64,000 nucleotides of DNA from JABSSA01 sp039984715 (lineage in GTDB: Bacteria > Pseudomonadota > Alphaproteobacteria > Rhodobacterales > Rhodobacteraceae), in contig JBDWUA010000018.1 of the NCBI GenBank assembly GCA_039984715.1, positions 1 to 64,000 of the forward strand. The letters are read 5' to 3'. This document shows, one piece after another, positions 44,134-52,983 of this stretch (positions within the stretch are counted from its first letter, which is position 1; every line of letters starts with the position of its first letter). The notes beneath the pieces are model-generated. The model was not told where the DNA came from, did no database searches, and saw nothing but the letters and a program-made list of their open reading frames with translations. Made by a program: the position numbers and the translations under genes.

Positions 44134-44976
44134 ATGACCACAGAGCGCCAACACCCTTTCCGCGATGCTCATACTGACCGCGAAGCCGCCGAGGGAGTTC
44201 CAGACACCCCTCAAACCCGTGCACCGGCGTATCGCCTAGGCTTTGCGGATGAGGATTTTTTGTGTCGCGACGAATTACGACCTGTGCGCCTTCAGCTGGA
44301 ATTGCTTAAGCCACAAATGCTGCTGGATGAAAAAGGTATCGAAAGCACAATCGTATTGTTTGGTGGTGCGCGCATTCCAGAACCGGCCAAGAAAGACACG
44401 GCACGCACGCAAACGTTGGCGGATCTATCCAGATTCTACGACGAGACACGCGAATTCGCACGCCTGATGACGTTAAAGTCTATGGAAAGCGATGGACGCG
44501 AAAACGTCATCGTCACCGGCGGCGGACCAGGAGTGATGGAAGCGGGCAATCGGGGTGCAATCGATGCAGGGGGCGCATCTATTGGTCTGAATATTGTTCT
44601 TCCGTTTGAACAAGCACCAAATGAATACGTCACGCCAGAGCTGTGCTTTAATTTCCACTATTTCGCGATCCGCAAAATGCACTTTTTGATGCGCGCGCGC
44701 GCAATCTGTGTGTTCCCCGGCGGATTTGGAACTTTGGACGAGCTGTTTGAAAGCCTGACGCTAATTCAAACCGGACGCATGAGTCGCGTGCCCTTCCTGC
44801 TGTTTGGCAAGGAATTCTGGCAAAAGATCGTCAACTGGGAAGCGCTCGCTGATGCGGGCACTATTTCAGCCGAAGATCTTAACCTGTTCCGTTTCGTCGA
44901 AACGGCGGACGAGGCAATGCACCTCATCGAGAATTGGGAAACAGCGCCAGCACGCAGCGAAGTCCCCGGGCGTTAA
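44134..44976 (+). CDS. LOG-family (TIGR00730) Rossmann-fold protein
   Basis: The 280-residue protein has the LOG/lysine-decarboxylase-like signature: GGGPGVMEAGNRGA, ALIGL-like NIVLPFEQ and the PGGFGTLDELFE motif. LOG proteins hydrolyse nucleotide monophosphates such as cytokinin riboside monophosphates or AMP-like substrates; some act in bacteria as nucleosidases. Earlier databases label it decarboxylase, which the motifs do not support. The 269 bases upstream hold only weak short frames. Confidence 0.88.
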   Translation: MTTERQHPFRDAHTDREAAEGVPDTPQTRAPAYRLGFADEDFLCRDELRPVRLQLELLKPQMLLDEKGIESTIVLFGGARIPEPAKKDTARTQTLADLSRFYDETREFARLMTLKSMESDGRENVIVTGGGPGVMEAGNRGAIDAGGASIGLNIVLPFEQAPNEYVTPELCFNFHYFAIRKMHFLMRARAICVFPGGFGTLDELFESLTLIQTGRMSRVPFLLFGKEFWQKIVNWEALADAGTISAEDLNLFRFVETADEAMHLIENWETAPARSEVPGR

Positions 44977-44997
44977 GTCAAATTTGTGCGATGTGTA

Positions 44998-45204
44998 TTA
45001 GGCGTCAGCCGGCATCGCACAAATTGCTACACCACTCATCAGTTTTTCAACAATCTGACCTTCTTTAGTGTCGCGGATACCGTATCCGTATCCTGCAAGA
45101 CGATGGCGCAATTCGCGCACTGACAATGCCAAAGCGCGTTCGCGCATGACCAAATCCCGAACCTGACCTGACATGGTCGCATCTAAACCGGTAATAATAG
45201 ACAT
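44998..45204 (-). CDS. Small conserved-looking hypothetical protein (68 aa)
   Basis: The frame reads MSIITGLDATMSGQVRDLVM then RERALALSVRELRHRLAGYG, with a C-terminal Cys-containing tail. The middle is a strongly basic amphipathic helix. The ATG is preceded by AGGAG six bases upstream. I recognise no family; it might be DNA- or RNA-associated judging only by charge. Confidence 0.6.
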   Translation of the reverse strand: MSIITGLDATMSGQVRDLVMRERALALSVRELRHRLAGYGYGIRDTKEGQIVEKLMSGVAICAMPADA

Positions 45205-45334
45205 AATTAACTCCTGTGTCCTTCCCTTTGAAAAGAAGGTGGCAGGTCAGCGTGTCTAGATTCGTGCACGAATGAGAAAAATTCGCGATCAATTGTGGCA
45301 AGTTATGCCTTAGCTGTGGCGCGGCTTGAAAAAG

Positions 45335-46519
45335 TCAGGATCCAGTTTCAGATTCAATTTGTGCCCGTGACTTTCGGGCTCGTTCCGTCGCCGACTTCAA
45401 TTGACCACAGGCCGCAAGTATGTCTTCGCCTCGCGGTTTACGAACAGGTGAAGCATAACCTGCATCGAAAATGATATCTGAAAAGGCGCGGATGCGGTTG
45501 TTCGAGGATCGCTTGTAAGGCGCGCCCGGCCATTCGTTAAACGGGATCAAATTGACCTTCGCAGGAATACCTTTGATCAACTCGACCAAACGTCTGGCAT
45601 CCTCATCTGAGTCGTTCACGCCGTGCAGCATCACATATTCAAATGTGATCCGTTCCGAATTGCGACCTCGAGGATAGGCACGCAAAGCCTCCAACAGCGT
45701 TTCGATATTCCAGCGCTTATTGATGGGAACAAGCGAATTGCGCACTTCGTCCGTGGTTGCATGGAAAGACACCGCCAACATGCATCCAATTTCTTCGGCG
45801 GTTCGCGCGATTTCCGGCACCACGCCCGACGTGGACAAGGTGATGCGGCGGCGGGACAAAGAAATTCCTTCTTCGTCCATCGCAATCTTCATCGCATCGC
45901 GTACATTTTCGAAATTATAAAGCGGCTCGCCCATGCCCATCAGAACAACGTTGGACAAAAGGCGCGCGTCATACGTGCGGGTGCCCGGCGTTGGCCATTC
46001 GTCAAGGTCATCACGGGCCATCATGATTTGCCCGACAATTTCCGCCGCCGTCAGATTGCGCACCAATTTTTGCGTGCCTGTGTGACAGAAAGAACAGGTA
46101 AGGGTGCATCCCACCTGACTTGAGATGCAAAGCGTGCCGCGATCTTCTTCGGGTATATAGACGACCTCAACCTCGTGACCACCAGCAATACGCACCAGAT
46201 ATTTGCGCGTCCCATCCATGGACACTTGTTTGCTCACGACTTCTGGGGTTTGGATGACAAAGGCCTCGGCCAATTGTGCGCGATAAGCTTTGGACAAATT
46301 CGTCATGTCCGAAAAGTCGCGTACACCCCATTGGTAAATCCATTGCCAAATCTGACCCACACGCATCTTGGCCTGCTTTTCTGGCGTGCCATGCGAAATA
46401 AGCGTCTCTCGCATTTGAGCGCGGGTTTGCCCAACAAGGTTAATCGGTCCCTCGGGCAACTTCCGGGGAATTGTCAAAACGTCTTGGGTGATCGGAGCCT
46501 TGGTGTTCATCTGACACAT
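45335..46519 (-). CDS. rlmN: 23S rRNA/tRNA adenine-C2 methyltransferase RlmN
   Basis: RlmN is a radical-SAM enzyme that methylates A2503 of 23S rRNA and A37 of some tRNAs. The 394-residue product has the cluster motif CTLTCSFCHTG, GMGEPLYNFENV and the catalytic Cys region near the C terminus (ILAACGQL). A second ATG three codons in (MNTKAP) is an equally possible start. Confidence 0.95.
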   Translation of the reverse strand: MCQMNTKAPITQDVLTIPRKLPEGPINLVGQTRAQMRETLISHGTPEKQAKMRVGQIWQWIYQWGVRDFSDMTNLSKAYRAQLAEAFVIQTPEVVSKQVSMDGTRKYLVRIAGGHEVEVVYIPEEDRGTLCISSQVGCTLTCSFCHTGTQKLVRNLTAAEIVGQIMMARDDLDEWPTPGTRTYDARLLSNVVLMGMGEPLYNFENVRDAMKIAMDEEGISLSRRRITLSTSGVVPEIARTAEEIGCMLAVSFHATTDEVRNSLVPINKRWNIETLLEALRAYPRGRNSERITFEYVMLHGVNDSDEDARRLVELIKGIPAKVNLIPFNEWPGAPYKRSSNNRIRAFSDIIFDAGYASPVRKPRGEDILAACGQLKSATERARKSRAQIESETGS

Positions 46520-46630
46520 CTACCTGCATTGGATGCGCCTCAATATAGTTACGGATGGCGTTTGCCAAACGCTTTTCCTGAACAATTTTGGGGACTGGGA
46601 TGGAACTGGACGATTTTTGTCGGTTTGACG

Positions 46631-47041
46631 TCAGAACGGTTTGACAACAACAACCCAGAGAATTCCGATAACCCCAAAAACGCTGATCTCGTTGAAAATC
46701 CGAAGAAAGCGATCACTTTCCCTGAATTCGCCCCGTCTAGCACGCGCAACCATGCGGCCCGTCATGACATAGTGCAGCGCAAGTAACGCAACCAAAAGCA
46801 GCTTCAGATGCACCCAAGGCGGAAAGGACCAAGACCACCCAAGCCAAAGACCTGTAATTGCAGCAATGATGCCCAATCCACTGGAAAACCGATACAGACG
46901 GAATGTCAGATCGCCCAGTGGGCCATCTTCTTTGATGCGTTCGTATTCCCGTTTCCAATAAATCAACGCGCGCGGAACAGCAAAGATCGACGTCATCCAA
47001 CCCATAACGCATAAAATGTGGATGATCTTGACCCAATCCAT
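46631..47041 (-). CDS. HemJ-like/UPF0093 membrane protein
   Basis: The 136-residue, four-helix protein fits the HemJ family (protoporphyrinogen IX oxidase, COG1981): MDWVKIIHILCVMGWM with the conserved His, FAVPRALIYW, VHLKLLLVALLALH and the closing SDRFLRIFNEISVF and VVVVKPF. It could also be a CopD-like relative rather than the true oxidase, because the VPRALIYW block differs from classical HemJ. The ATG at 47041 begins the conserved region. Confidence 0.78.
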   Translation of the reverse strand: MDWVKIIHILCVMGWMTSIFAVPRALIYWKREYERIKEDGPLGDLTFRLYRFSSGLGIIAAITGLWLGWSWSFPPWVHLKLLLVALLALHYVMTGRMVARARRGEFRESDRFLRIFNEISVFGVIGILWVVVVKPF

Positions 47042-47193
47042 ATCTCTTTGCCTCGCACCTGTACGCGTTGGACACACCTTGCAGGGTACACCCTAAAATG
47101 AAAAGGCGTTCGCGAAATCGATAATCGCCTCACAGCCGCATCGCCCGCAAAAAGATGCGCAGGCGACGTCGTCTTTCTAAGTGCAATTACAGA

Positions 47194-47724
47194 TTATTGC
47201 GAACAGCGTGCTTCGGCGTCTTCAACAGAAGCCGTGAAACCTAACAGCGAAAACGTGTCCTTGGTCTCAGTTCCGCGCCCGGATACTCCGGATGCAACAG
47301 CCTGAGCCCCGCGTTTCATTGCCGTTACGATTTTGGCATCGTCGGATTCAGATGCGGGCCATGCCCATTCACCTTCTGTGAACATTGAAAATTGGTTTTC
47401 GCCAATCTGCAACGTGACCGTCGACCCACTCTTAAAGGGATATCCGCCTGTATACGCAACTTGACCCTTGGCCGCATCGCTGGGGCGGTAAAACACCATC
47501 AACACAATCTGGCTGCGGGTCGCAGCGACGACGCGACCATCACGCGTGTTTACGATTTCCTCAGGTGTGGAAACGCTCCAGCATTCTGTAGGATCGTCTT
47601 CAACAAAGACATTCCACGCCGTGTTCACAGCAACTTGGTTTGTGCTTGATTCCTGACCCACTGCGCCCGAAGCCGCAATTGCACCAATAGCCAGTGCCCC
47701 AAACATCGCCTTGAATCTACTCAT
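47194..47724 (-). CDS. IalB-like (invasion-associated locus B) periplasmic protein
   Basis: The 176-residue product has a signal peptide ending near ASGAVGQE and an IalB-type domain: WNVFVEDDPTECWSVSTP, VLMVFYRPSDAAKGQVAYTG (cited to FYRPSD), and a C-terminal Cys (DAEARCSQ) that may pair with the Cys in TECWS. The role in free-living Rhodobacteraceae is unknown. The ATG at 47724 has GGAGG seven bases upstream. Confidence 0.85.
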   Translation of the reverse strand: MSRFKAMFGALAIGAIAASGAVGQESSTNQVAVNTAWNVFVEDDPTECWSVSTPEEIVNTRDGRVVAATRSQIVLMVFYRPSDAAKGQVAYTGGYPFKSGSTVTLQIGENQFSMFTEGEWAWPASESDDAKIVTAMKRGAQAVASGVSGRGTETKDTFSLLGFTASVEDAEARCSQ

Positions 47725-47894
47725 CCTACAGCCTCCAGCTGCCAATGCCTCATCATATGGACCCTGTTTCGCACAATGCCAATACGGACGTGCCTGCGGG
47801 ACCTGTTTTATTTTCGTTATCAATCACATTAGCGTAGATCAGGCATGCAGTGAAAGACGAATTGGCAGCTTTTCGCCAAGAATTGAGGGTTAAA

Positions 47895-48875
47895 ATGACA
47901 CATCCAGCTATATTGACCGAAATTTGGCGTGGTAGGTTTCTGGAAAGCGCTCATCGCGGACATGCCGTGGTCGTTGATCAAGGCGGTGATATAGTCTTGG
48001 AATGGGGCGACCCGAACGCGATTGTGCTGCCCCGAAGTTCTGCAAAGATGGTGCAAGCCTTGCCTTTGATCACCAGTGGCGCGGCGAATAAATACGGGTT
48101 GACGCCGCAACATCTGGCACTGGCCTGCGCATCACACAATGGCGCTGCCATTCATACCGGACCTGTCCAAAAATGGTTGTCCGACCTTGGGCTGAACGAC
48201 GCCGCATTGCGATGTGGTCCACAAATGCCCAAAGACAATGACGCGACAAGGGATTTGATCAAATCGGATGCATCACCCTGCCAGTACCACAATAACTGTT
48301 CGGGCAAGCACACCGGTTTTCTGACATTGGCTCAATTCTTGGACGCTGGCCCCGAATATCTTGAACCGGATCATCCTGTTCAGATTGCGATCAAAGACGC
48401 GTTTGAAGACGCCACCGGCGAAGACAGCCCTGGTTTTGGGATCGATGGTTGTTCCGCCCCCAATCATGCAACCAGCCTAAAAGGAATGGCCCGCGCGATG
48501 GCTCGGTTTGCGTCAGCACAGCCCGACAGCCCCGAAGCCCGATTGGTCGCGGCCATGACAACCCATCCGGACCTCGTCGCAGGTGAGGGCCGAGCATGCA
48601 CGCGGCTGATGCGCGCGACTGGGGGCAAGGTGGCGCTGAAAACTGGGGCTGAAGCGTTCTTTGTCGCCATTCTGCCCGAACAAAAATTGGGTGTGGCCTT
48701 AAAAATAGAAGACGGCAGCACACGTGCCGCCGAATGCGCAATCGCCGCAATTCTTGTGAAACTGGGCGCCTTGGACCCCAAACACCCAGATGCATTGGCC
48801 TTTACCGATGCCCCAATCACCAATTGGCGTGGGATAGAAACCGGTCACATGCGGGCTGCTGATATATTGCGTTAA
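47895..48875 (+). CDS. L-asparaginase II family protein
   Basis: The 326-residue product belongs to the asparaginase II (Rhizobium etli-type) family that hydrolyses L-asparagine. It shows LPRSSAKMVQALPLI, ASHNGAAIHT, NNCSGKHTGFLTL and DGCSAPNHATSL. The ATG at 47895 (MTHPAIL) is preceded by GAGG seven bases upstream; the frame extends to 47850 without a ribosome-binding site. It overlaps the convergent GNAT gene by four bases. Confidence 0.9.
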   Translation: MTHPAILTEIWRGRFLESAHRGHAVVVDQGGDIVLEWGDPNAIVLPRSSAKMVQALPLITSGAANKYGLTPQHLALACASHNGAAIHTGPVQKWLSDLGLNDAALRCGPQMPKDNDATRDLIKSDASPCQYHNNCSGKHTGFLTLAQFLDAGPEYLEPDHPVQIAIKDAFEDATGEDSPGFGIDGCSAPNHATSLKGMARAMARFASAQPDSPEARLVAAMTTHPDLVAGEGRACTRLMRATGGKVALKTGAEAFFVAILPEQKLGVALKIEDGSTRAAECAIAAILVKLGALDPKHPDALAFTDAPITNWRGIETGHMRAADILR

Positions 48876-49306
48876 GGCCGAGCCATATAAGCGCGGCGCA
48901 ACAAACGGCCAAACCGTGGAACCGCTTCGCGGTGAACAACTTGAAACCCATGTGCTGCAAAAGCAGGTTCAGCGTGTAAACTGGCATGGACAGTCCGCGC
49001 CCGATTATCAACGCAAGACAATAGACGACCAAACACCCCTTTGCCGCGTGCATGTCGCAAGATGAAGATCAGGTTCACGTAACCATCCGGTTTGAGCCCG
49101 ATAAACCCGACTGGGCCTTGCATGCTGCGCGCCACCCAAACCTCATGGCTTCTGATGATATTGGCAAAATCCTTTGCGCCCTTTTGTTTGGGAACCCAAG
49201 CCCGACGTTCGGCAACCGAATAAAGCGTGGCACCGTCACGAACCGCATCAAACATGATGCGCGCCAGGTGATTGGCATCAGACCTTTGGGCGCGCGAAAC
49301 GATCAT
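48872..49306 (-). CDS. GNAT-family N-acetyltransferase
   Basis: The 144-residue protein has a GNAT layout: SRAQRSDANHLARIMFDAV at the start, GFIGLKPDGYVNLIFI and the acetyl-CoA-binding turn RHARGKGVFGRLL. The substrate is unknown. Its ATG overlaps the serB stop by four bases. Confidence 0.85.
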   Translation of the reverse strand: MIVSRAQRSDANHLARIMFDAVRDGATLYSVAERRAWVPKQKGAKDFANIIRSHEVWVARSMQGPVGFIGLKPDGYVNLIFILRHARGKGVFGRLLSCVDNRARTVHASLHAEPAFAAHGFQVVHREAVPRFGRLLRRAYMARP

Positions 49307-50178
49307 GCCGGGGTTACAAATGCGTCCTTTGCGTACCCTTGCAGATACAAAAGCGCGCTAAGATCACCATGATTAATGCGAATGTCGCATTCTGCGGCAA
49401 CGGACGGTTTGGCGTGTAATGCAACACCGGACCCTGCCAGTCCCAACATCCCCAAATCATTCGCACCATCCCCAACGGCGATCACATCCCGCGCCTGCAA
49501 ATCCAATCGCAATGTGATTTCGTTCAAGGCCTCAACCTTGGCTTCGCGCCCAAGAATTGGCATCCCAACTTCGCCCGTCAACACGCCGTCTTTGACAATC
49601 AACGTGTTCGCGCGGTTTTCGTGAAACCCAAGCTGTTTGGCCACGGCGGCCGTAAACATAGTGAACCCACCAGAAACAAGCGCCGTATAAGCCCCATTTG
49701 CGCGCATCGTAGCAAGCAAGACGTCACCACCCGGCATCATTGTGATGCGTTCCGCCAAAACTTGGTCGATCTTTTCGGCACCCAGACCTTTCATCAGCCC
49801 CACACGCTCGCGTACTGCGCCGTCAAAATCCAGCTCACCATTCATCGCGCGCGCGGTAATCCCACGTACATGGTCGCCAACGCCCGCAACTTCGGCAAGT
49901 TCGTCGATGCATTCCTGCTGGATCATTGTGCTGTCCATATCGGCAATCAGCACTTTTTTGCGTCGGCCTTCGGCAGGTTGCAGCACAAGATCAACGTTCA
50001 ACTTTTGAACATCCGACCAAACATCCCAAAGATTGTCAGGGGATCGATCAACTGAAAACTCTGCCGCTTCATCGGGCGCCAACCAAATGGCATCGCCGCC
50101 ACCCCACGCATTGCGCAAGCTTTCAACCAATGCAGGGTCCAGTTTTCCCGGTTTCGCGATGAGTGTGACAACATGCAT
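49303..50178 (-). CDS. serB: Phosphoserine phosphatase
   Basis: SerB performs the last step of serine synthesis. The 291-residue HAD-family product has an N-terminal ACT-like region and the motifs DMDSTMIQQECIDELA, LVSGGFTMF and GDGANDLGMLG. serC and serA, for the earlier steps, begin 6.2 kb away at 56386; the intervening region looks like an inserted island. Confidence 0.95.
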   Translation of the reverse strand: MHVVTLIAKPGKLDPALVESLRNAWGGGDAIWLAPDEAAEFSVDRSPDNLWDVWSDVQKLNVDLVLQPAEGRRKKVLIADMDSTMIQQECIDELAEVAGVGDHVRGITARAMNGELDFDGAVRERVGLMKGLGAEKIDQVLAERITMMPGGDVLLATMRANGAYTALVSGGFTMFTAAVAKQLGFHENRANTLIVKDGVLTGEVGMPILGREAKVEALNEITLRLDLQARDVIAVGDGANDLGMLGLAGSGVALHAKPSVAAECDIRINHGDLSALLYLQGYAKDAFVTPA

Positions 50179-50675
50179 TTATGCGATCCTTCTGTTGGCG
50201 GTTCGCCTAAAGCCTCTGGCACATGATTACCAGTGCTTGCACGACGCCATAGTGCCATATTTGGGCGACAACGCCCGTCTACACAGACCGCACCCCGAGT
50301 TTCCCATCGTAAACGCGCCATACGCAAAAAACGTCTTTTGATCGATTTCCAACACGATCACCTGTTGCACCTCAGACGGATGGCTCGCATATCCGGCAGT
50401 GGGACAACCTTCCCCAATGAAGTCTCCAAGCCATTGTTATTTTGATTTTATTTACCTTCCGTCAGCGACTTGAACTGCAAAGCGGCAACTGACATGCCGC
50501 AATTGCGAAGCAATGCTGCGTCATCGAGGGTGTAAAATCCAAGGTCGATTTGTCCGCATAGCTGACTGTCATGCATCGCGCAGCGAATATCATCAAAAAG
50601 CCCAAACGAACCGATGCTGCGATTTGTGCGAATGTCTGGTTGCGGGATACATTGTGTTGCGCCAAGCGCCACTGA
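50179..50675. other. Gene-free stretch with decayed sequence upstream of serB
   Basis: I see no credible gene. A 74-codon frame (50448-50672, minus) has many Cys/His and no family pattern. The main content is a partial copy of the serC leader at 50361-50425, listed separately. The serB promoter must lie within the first 100 bases. Confidence 0.55.
50361..50425 (+). repeat. Degenerate copy of the serC leader RNA
   Basis: The core 50390-50422 matches 56327-56359 at 29 of 33 bases, and an 8-base CCTGTTGC lies at the same distance upstream in both (50361 and 56298). The hairpin CCCTTC-loop-GAAGGG of the intact leader is reduced to a four-base stem here. No serC follows, so this copy looks dead. 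Confidence 0.65.
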
Positions 50676-51857
50676 TTATAGGGCCAGATTGAAATGCAAT
50701 ACGGTCAACTGGGGGTCGGCGGCATCTAGACCGGACTCTACGGCGTCAACAATAATGCGTTCGGCAGCATCCTTGTCGGCGATCAATCCAAATAGAAGAA
50801 GAAGGTTGTTTGTGACATGGTCACGCTTGGGCGGTTCCACGTCCAAGTGCTGAAGAAAATCCAGATCGAAGTTTTCCGAAATCTGCTGATAAGAAAGAGT
50901 CCCGTAACCGAAAAAATTGACAATGGATAACAAGAATTGTGGCGAGAATGACCGTTGTGCTGCAAACTCCCAGAGTTCAGGAGAAACATCCCGGTAAAGA
51001 GCGGCGGCAGCGGCAGAACCATGTTCCAACATCCTCTGCGCAAACCGAGCGCGCGCTTCTTTGTCACCCGTTGCCCCAATGCACTCTGCAAAGACCCACA
51101 AGTCATTTTTTTGGGCGCTGATGTCGTTGGCAAACTCCGTTGGAGTCAAACCAAATTCCCGGGCAACGATAGAAAGACGAGCCTTTTTCACGAGGCGCAT
51201 CACCTTATCTGGATCATACAGCTCCGACTCAGTGAGAGCGCCATCCCGAAACGCAAAGTGCTTTGCAACCGAAGCCGCGACTTGTTCTTCAGTCGCTTCG
51301 CCAACCATTTTTTCAAGGACCTTGGCAGCGGCTTCCTGAACTTTCGCTGTCCCTTCGCGACCCAATCGTTCCAGCCAAGGAGTGTCCAACCAGTGCTGGC
51401 CAAGGCATGCGATGACAGCACATTTGGTGCCCTCCCACTCGAGGGTATCAAGCGCATCCAAAAGTTCCAGCGCTGTGCGCCGATCACGTCGCAGCATGTT
51501 CGCGAAAGAGTCTTTAGGAGCGCCATGGCGATGCCAGTTGTCTTTGGTGACAGTAACGCCGCTATGATACCGCGGTAAGCCGGCATATCTGATACCCAAT
51601 TCTGCCAGTTCATCGATCCCCGGCTGATAGAGATCGTAGATAGGGACCATGTCTGAGTGTCTAGTAATCCCGGTTGGAAACCAGTCGCATGGATGTGGAA
51701 CGCACCCACGCGCGTGCGCGAAAAGTGCCATCCATTCATCTCCGGTGTAGCCGGTGTCTTGAAACGCTTGAAACGCCGCACGTGCCTTGCCATCCATGTA
51801 AGGCAGACGAAGCGACGTCAGTTTTGAGGCGGTATCTGGGTCAAGGTGAACGATCAT
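50676..51857 (-). CDS. Unknown 393-residue protein, possibly helical-repeat
   Basis: I do not recognise the family. The protein has no signal or membrane segment. It begins MIVHLDPDTASKLTSLRLPY, has a Cys/Trp/His-rich part (HARGCVPHPCDWFP), then helical units from about 120 onward (ALELLDALDTLEW, EAAAKVLEKMVGE) that resemble HEAT-like or SWIM-associated helical repeats. It is the first gene of the island and divergent from the membrane regulator at 52050. Confidence 0.68.
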   Translation of the reverse strand: MIVHLDPDTASKLTSLRLPYMDGKARAAFQAFQDTGYTGDEWMALFAHARGCVPHPCDWFPTGITRHSDMVPIYDLYQPGIDELAELGIRYAGLPRYHSGVTVTKDNWHRHGAPKDSFANMLRRDRRTALELLDALDTLEWEGTKCAVIACLGQHWLDTPWLERLGREGTAKVQEAAAKVLEKMVGEATEEQVAASVAKHFAFRDGALTESELYDPDKVMRLVKKARLSIVAREFGLTPTEFANDISAQKNDLWVFAECIGATGDKEARARFAQRMLEHGSAAAAALYRDVSPELWEFAAQRSFSPQFLLSIVNFFGYGTLSYQQISENFDLDFLQHLDVEPPKRDHVTNNLLLLFGLIADKDAAERIIVDAVESGLDAADPQLTVLHFNLAL

Positions 51858-52049
51858 GTGGAAACCTGTTTGGTGTGATCATCCGTCTTTGAATTTTGTG
51901 CGGTTTTGTAGACCCAATTGGATCTTTTCCGGGACCATAAAAAAATGCCATCTACCGCTTTGACAAAGTCGCCCTGTTTGCTGCAAGCGGTAAGCATTGG
52001 ACTAAAGCTCAACTTCGTTGTTTGGGGTGTTTTCCGCTAGAGTAATGGT

Positions 52050-52880
52050 ATGATTCGATGGATGGCGTTTCTTTGCTTGGTCTGCCTAACCGGTGCGATC
52101 GCAGTCGCTGCGCGACGTGATCCTTGGGTCATGGCGGATGCAAAAGTGGAACTGGACGTGACGAAATTTTCGCAGATCGCGAGAACCCCCGATCAGGTCA
52201 GTTGGCGGCTTTCGGAAGACCCCTCTGTCTTGCGAGTCATGATTTGGAACACCAAAGGTGAACTCCAATACCCGAAGCCTGGCCGGATGGTGCCTTTGTC
52301 ATTTGAATTTTCAGCGGACACAACCCTTCGCTTGACGGCTCTACAGATGAATGTCGACTCGGCTGAATGGATCTCATCCGATATGTCTGACAACGAACTG
52401 CTCCACTGCCGTGCAAAGCCCGCTATGTGTTTGGTTTATGATCGGGTGAGATTGGAGGAGCACCTGAGATTGAAGTCCGGTGACCTGACGTCCGTTGACC
52501 GAAGCCGCGAGACTAGTGTGGCTCTAGCGATGTTTGGGCTTCTTTTCGCAGGCGTCGGAACTCGGTTGCGACAGCGGAAAGTTTCCAAAGAGGTTCCGAC
52601 ATTCAAAATTGTTCCCGAACGTTATTTGGCGATACGCGGCAGCCTAGAAATTCCTTTGACGCCACGCGATCTGAAGCTGCTCAATCTTTTGTCTGAACGC
52701 GAAGGTAATGTGGTGACAAAGGACGAACTTTATGATGCCGCCTGGGGGCGCGAATATATGCCAAATTCACGAGCTTTGGATCAACATATAATCACGCTTC
52801 GCCGCAAACTTGATCCCAGAAAGTCGCTGCCAGCTTTGATTGAAACGGTGCGAGGCGTAGGATACCGTTTGCAAAAATAA
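52050..52880 (+). CDS. Membrane-anchored transcriptional regulator with C-terminal OmpR/PhoB winged helix
   Basis: The 276-residue protein starts with a signal-anchor (residues 5-22), has a periplasmic domain of about 140 residues with two Cys (LLHCRAKPAMCLVYD), a second membrane helix (about 161-178; TSVALAMFGLLFAGVG), and a cytoplasmic winged-helix domain (about 190-276: LTPRDLKLLNLLSEREGNVV, LDQHIITLRRKLDP, RGVGYRLQK). The domain order is the reverse of ToxR/CadC, where the DNA-binding part is N-terminal. It probably transmits a periplasmic signal directly to promoters nearby. Confidence 0.8.
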   Translation: MIRWMAFLCLVCLTGAIAVAARRDPWVMADAKVELDVTKFSQIARTPDQVSWRLSEDPSVLRVMIWNTKGELQYPKPGRMVPLSFEFSADTTLRLTALQMNVDSAEWISSDMSDNELLHCRAKPAMCLVYDRVRLEEHLRLKSGDLTSVDRSRETSVALAMFGLLFAGVGTRLRQRKVSKEVPTFKIVPERYLAIRGSLEIPLTPRDLKLLNLLSEREGNVVTKDELYDAAWGREYMPNSRALDQHIITLRRKLDPRKSLPALIETVRGVGYRLQK

Positions 52881-52889
52881 CACCGTATT

Positions 52890-52917
52890 TTGCAGTTTTC
52901 TTGCACTCTTATTGCGC
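52890..52917 (+). promoter_or_regulatory. Candidate operator: three TTGC repeats phased at 11 nt
   Basis: TTGCAG, TTGCAC and TTGCGC begin at 52890, 52901 and 52912, exactly 11 nt apart. This is the layout of OmpR/PhoB-family binding sites, where monomers bind tandem half-sites one helical turn apart. It starts 10 nt after the stop of the regulator gene at 52050 and lies 67 nt before the next ATG. An inverted repeat TCACAC/GTGTGA follows at 52923-52941. Confidence 0.5.
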
Positions 52918-52983
52918 AAATCTCACACAGCGGCGGTGTGATGGTGCTTCCGTTGACATGGATAGCAGACTTGGAGATTCGCA

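Noticed and set aside
50448..50672. Seventy-four-codon frame near serB
   Set aside because: Cys- and His-rich with no family pattern or ribosome-binding site, in a decayed stretch.
52953..52958. TTGACA as a -35 box for the Sel1-like gene
   Set aside because: A matching -10 box would overlap the ribosome-binding site and start codon.
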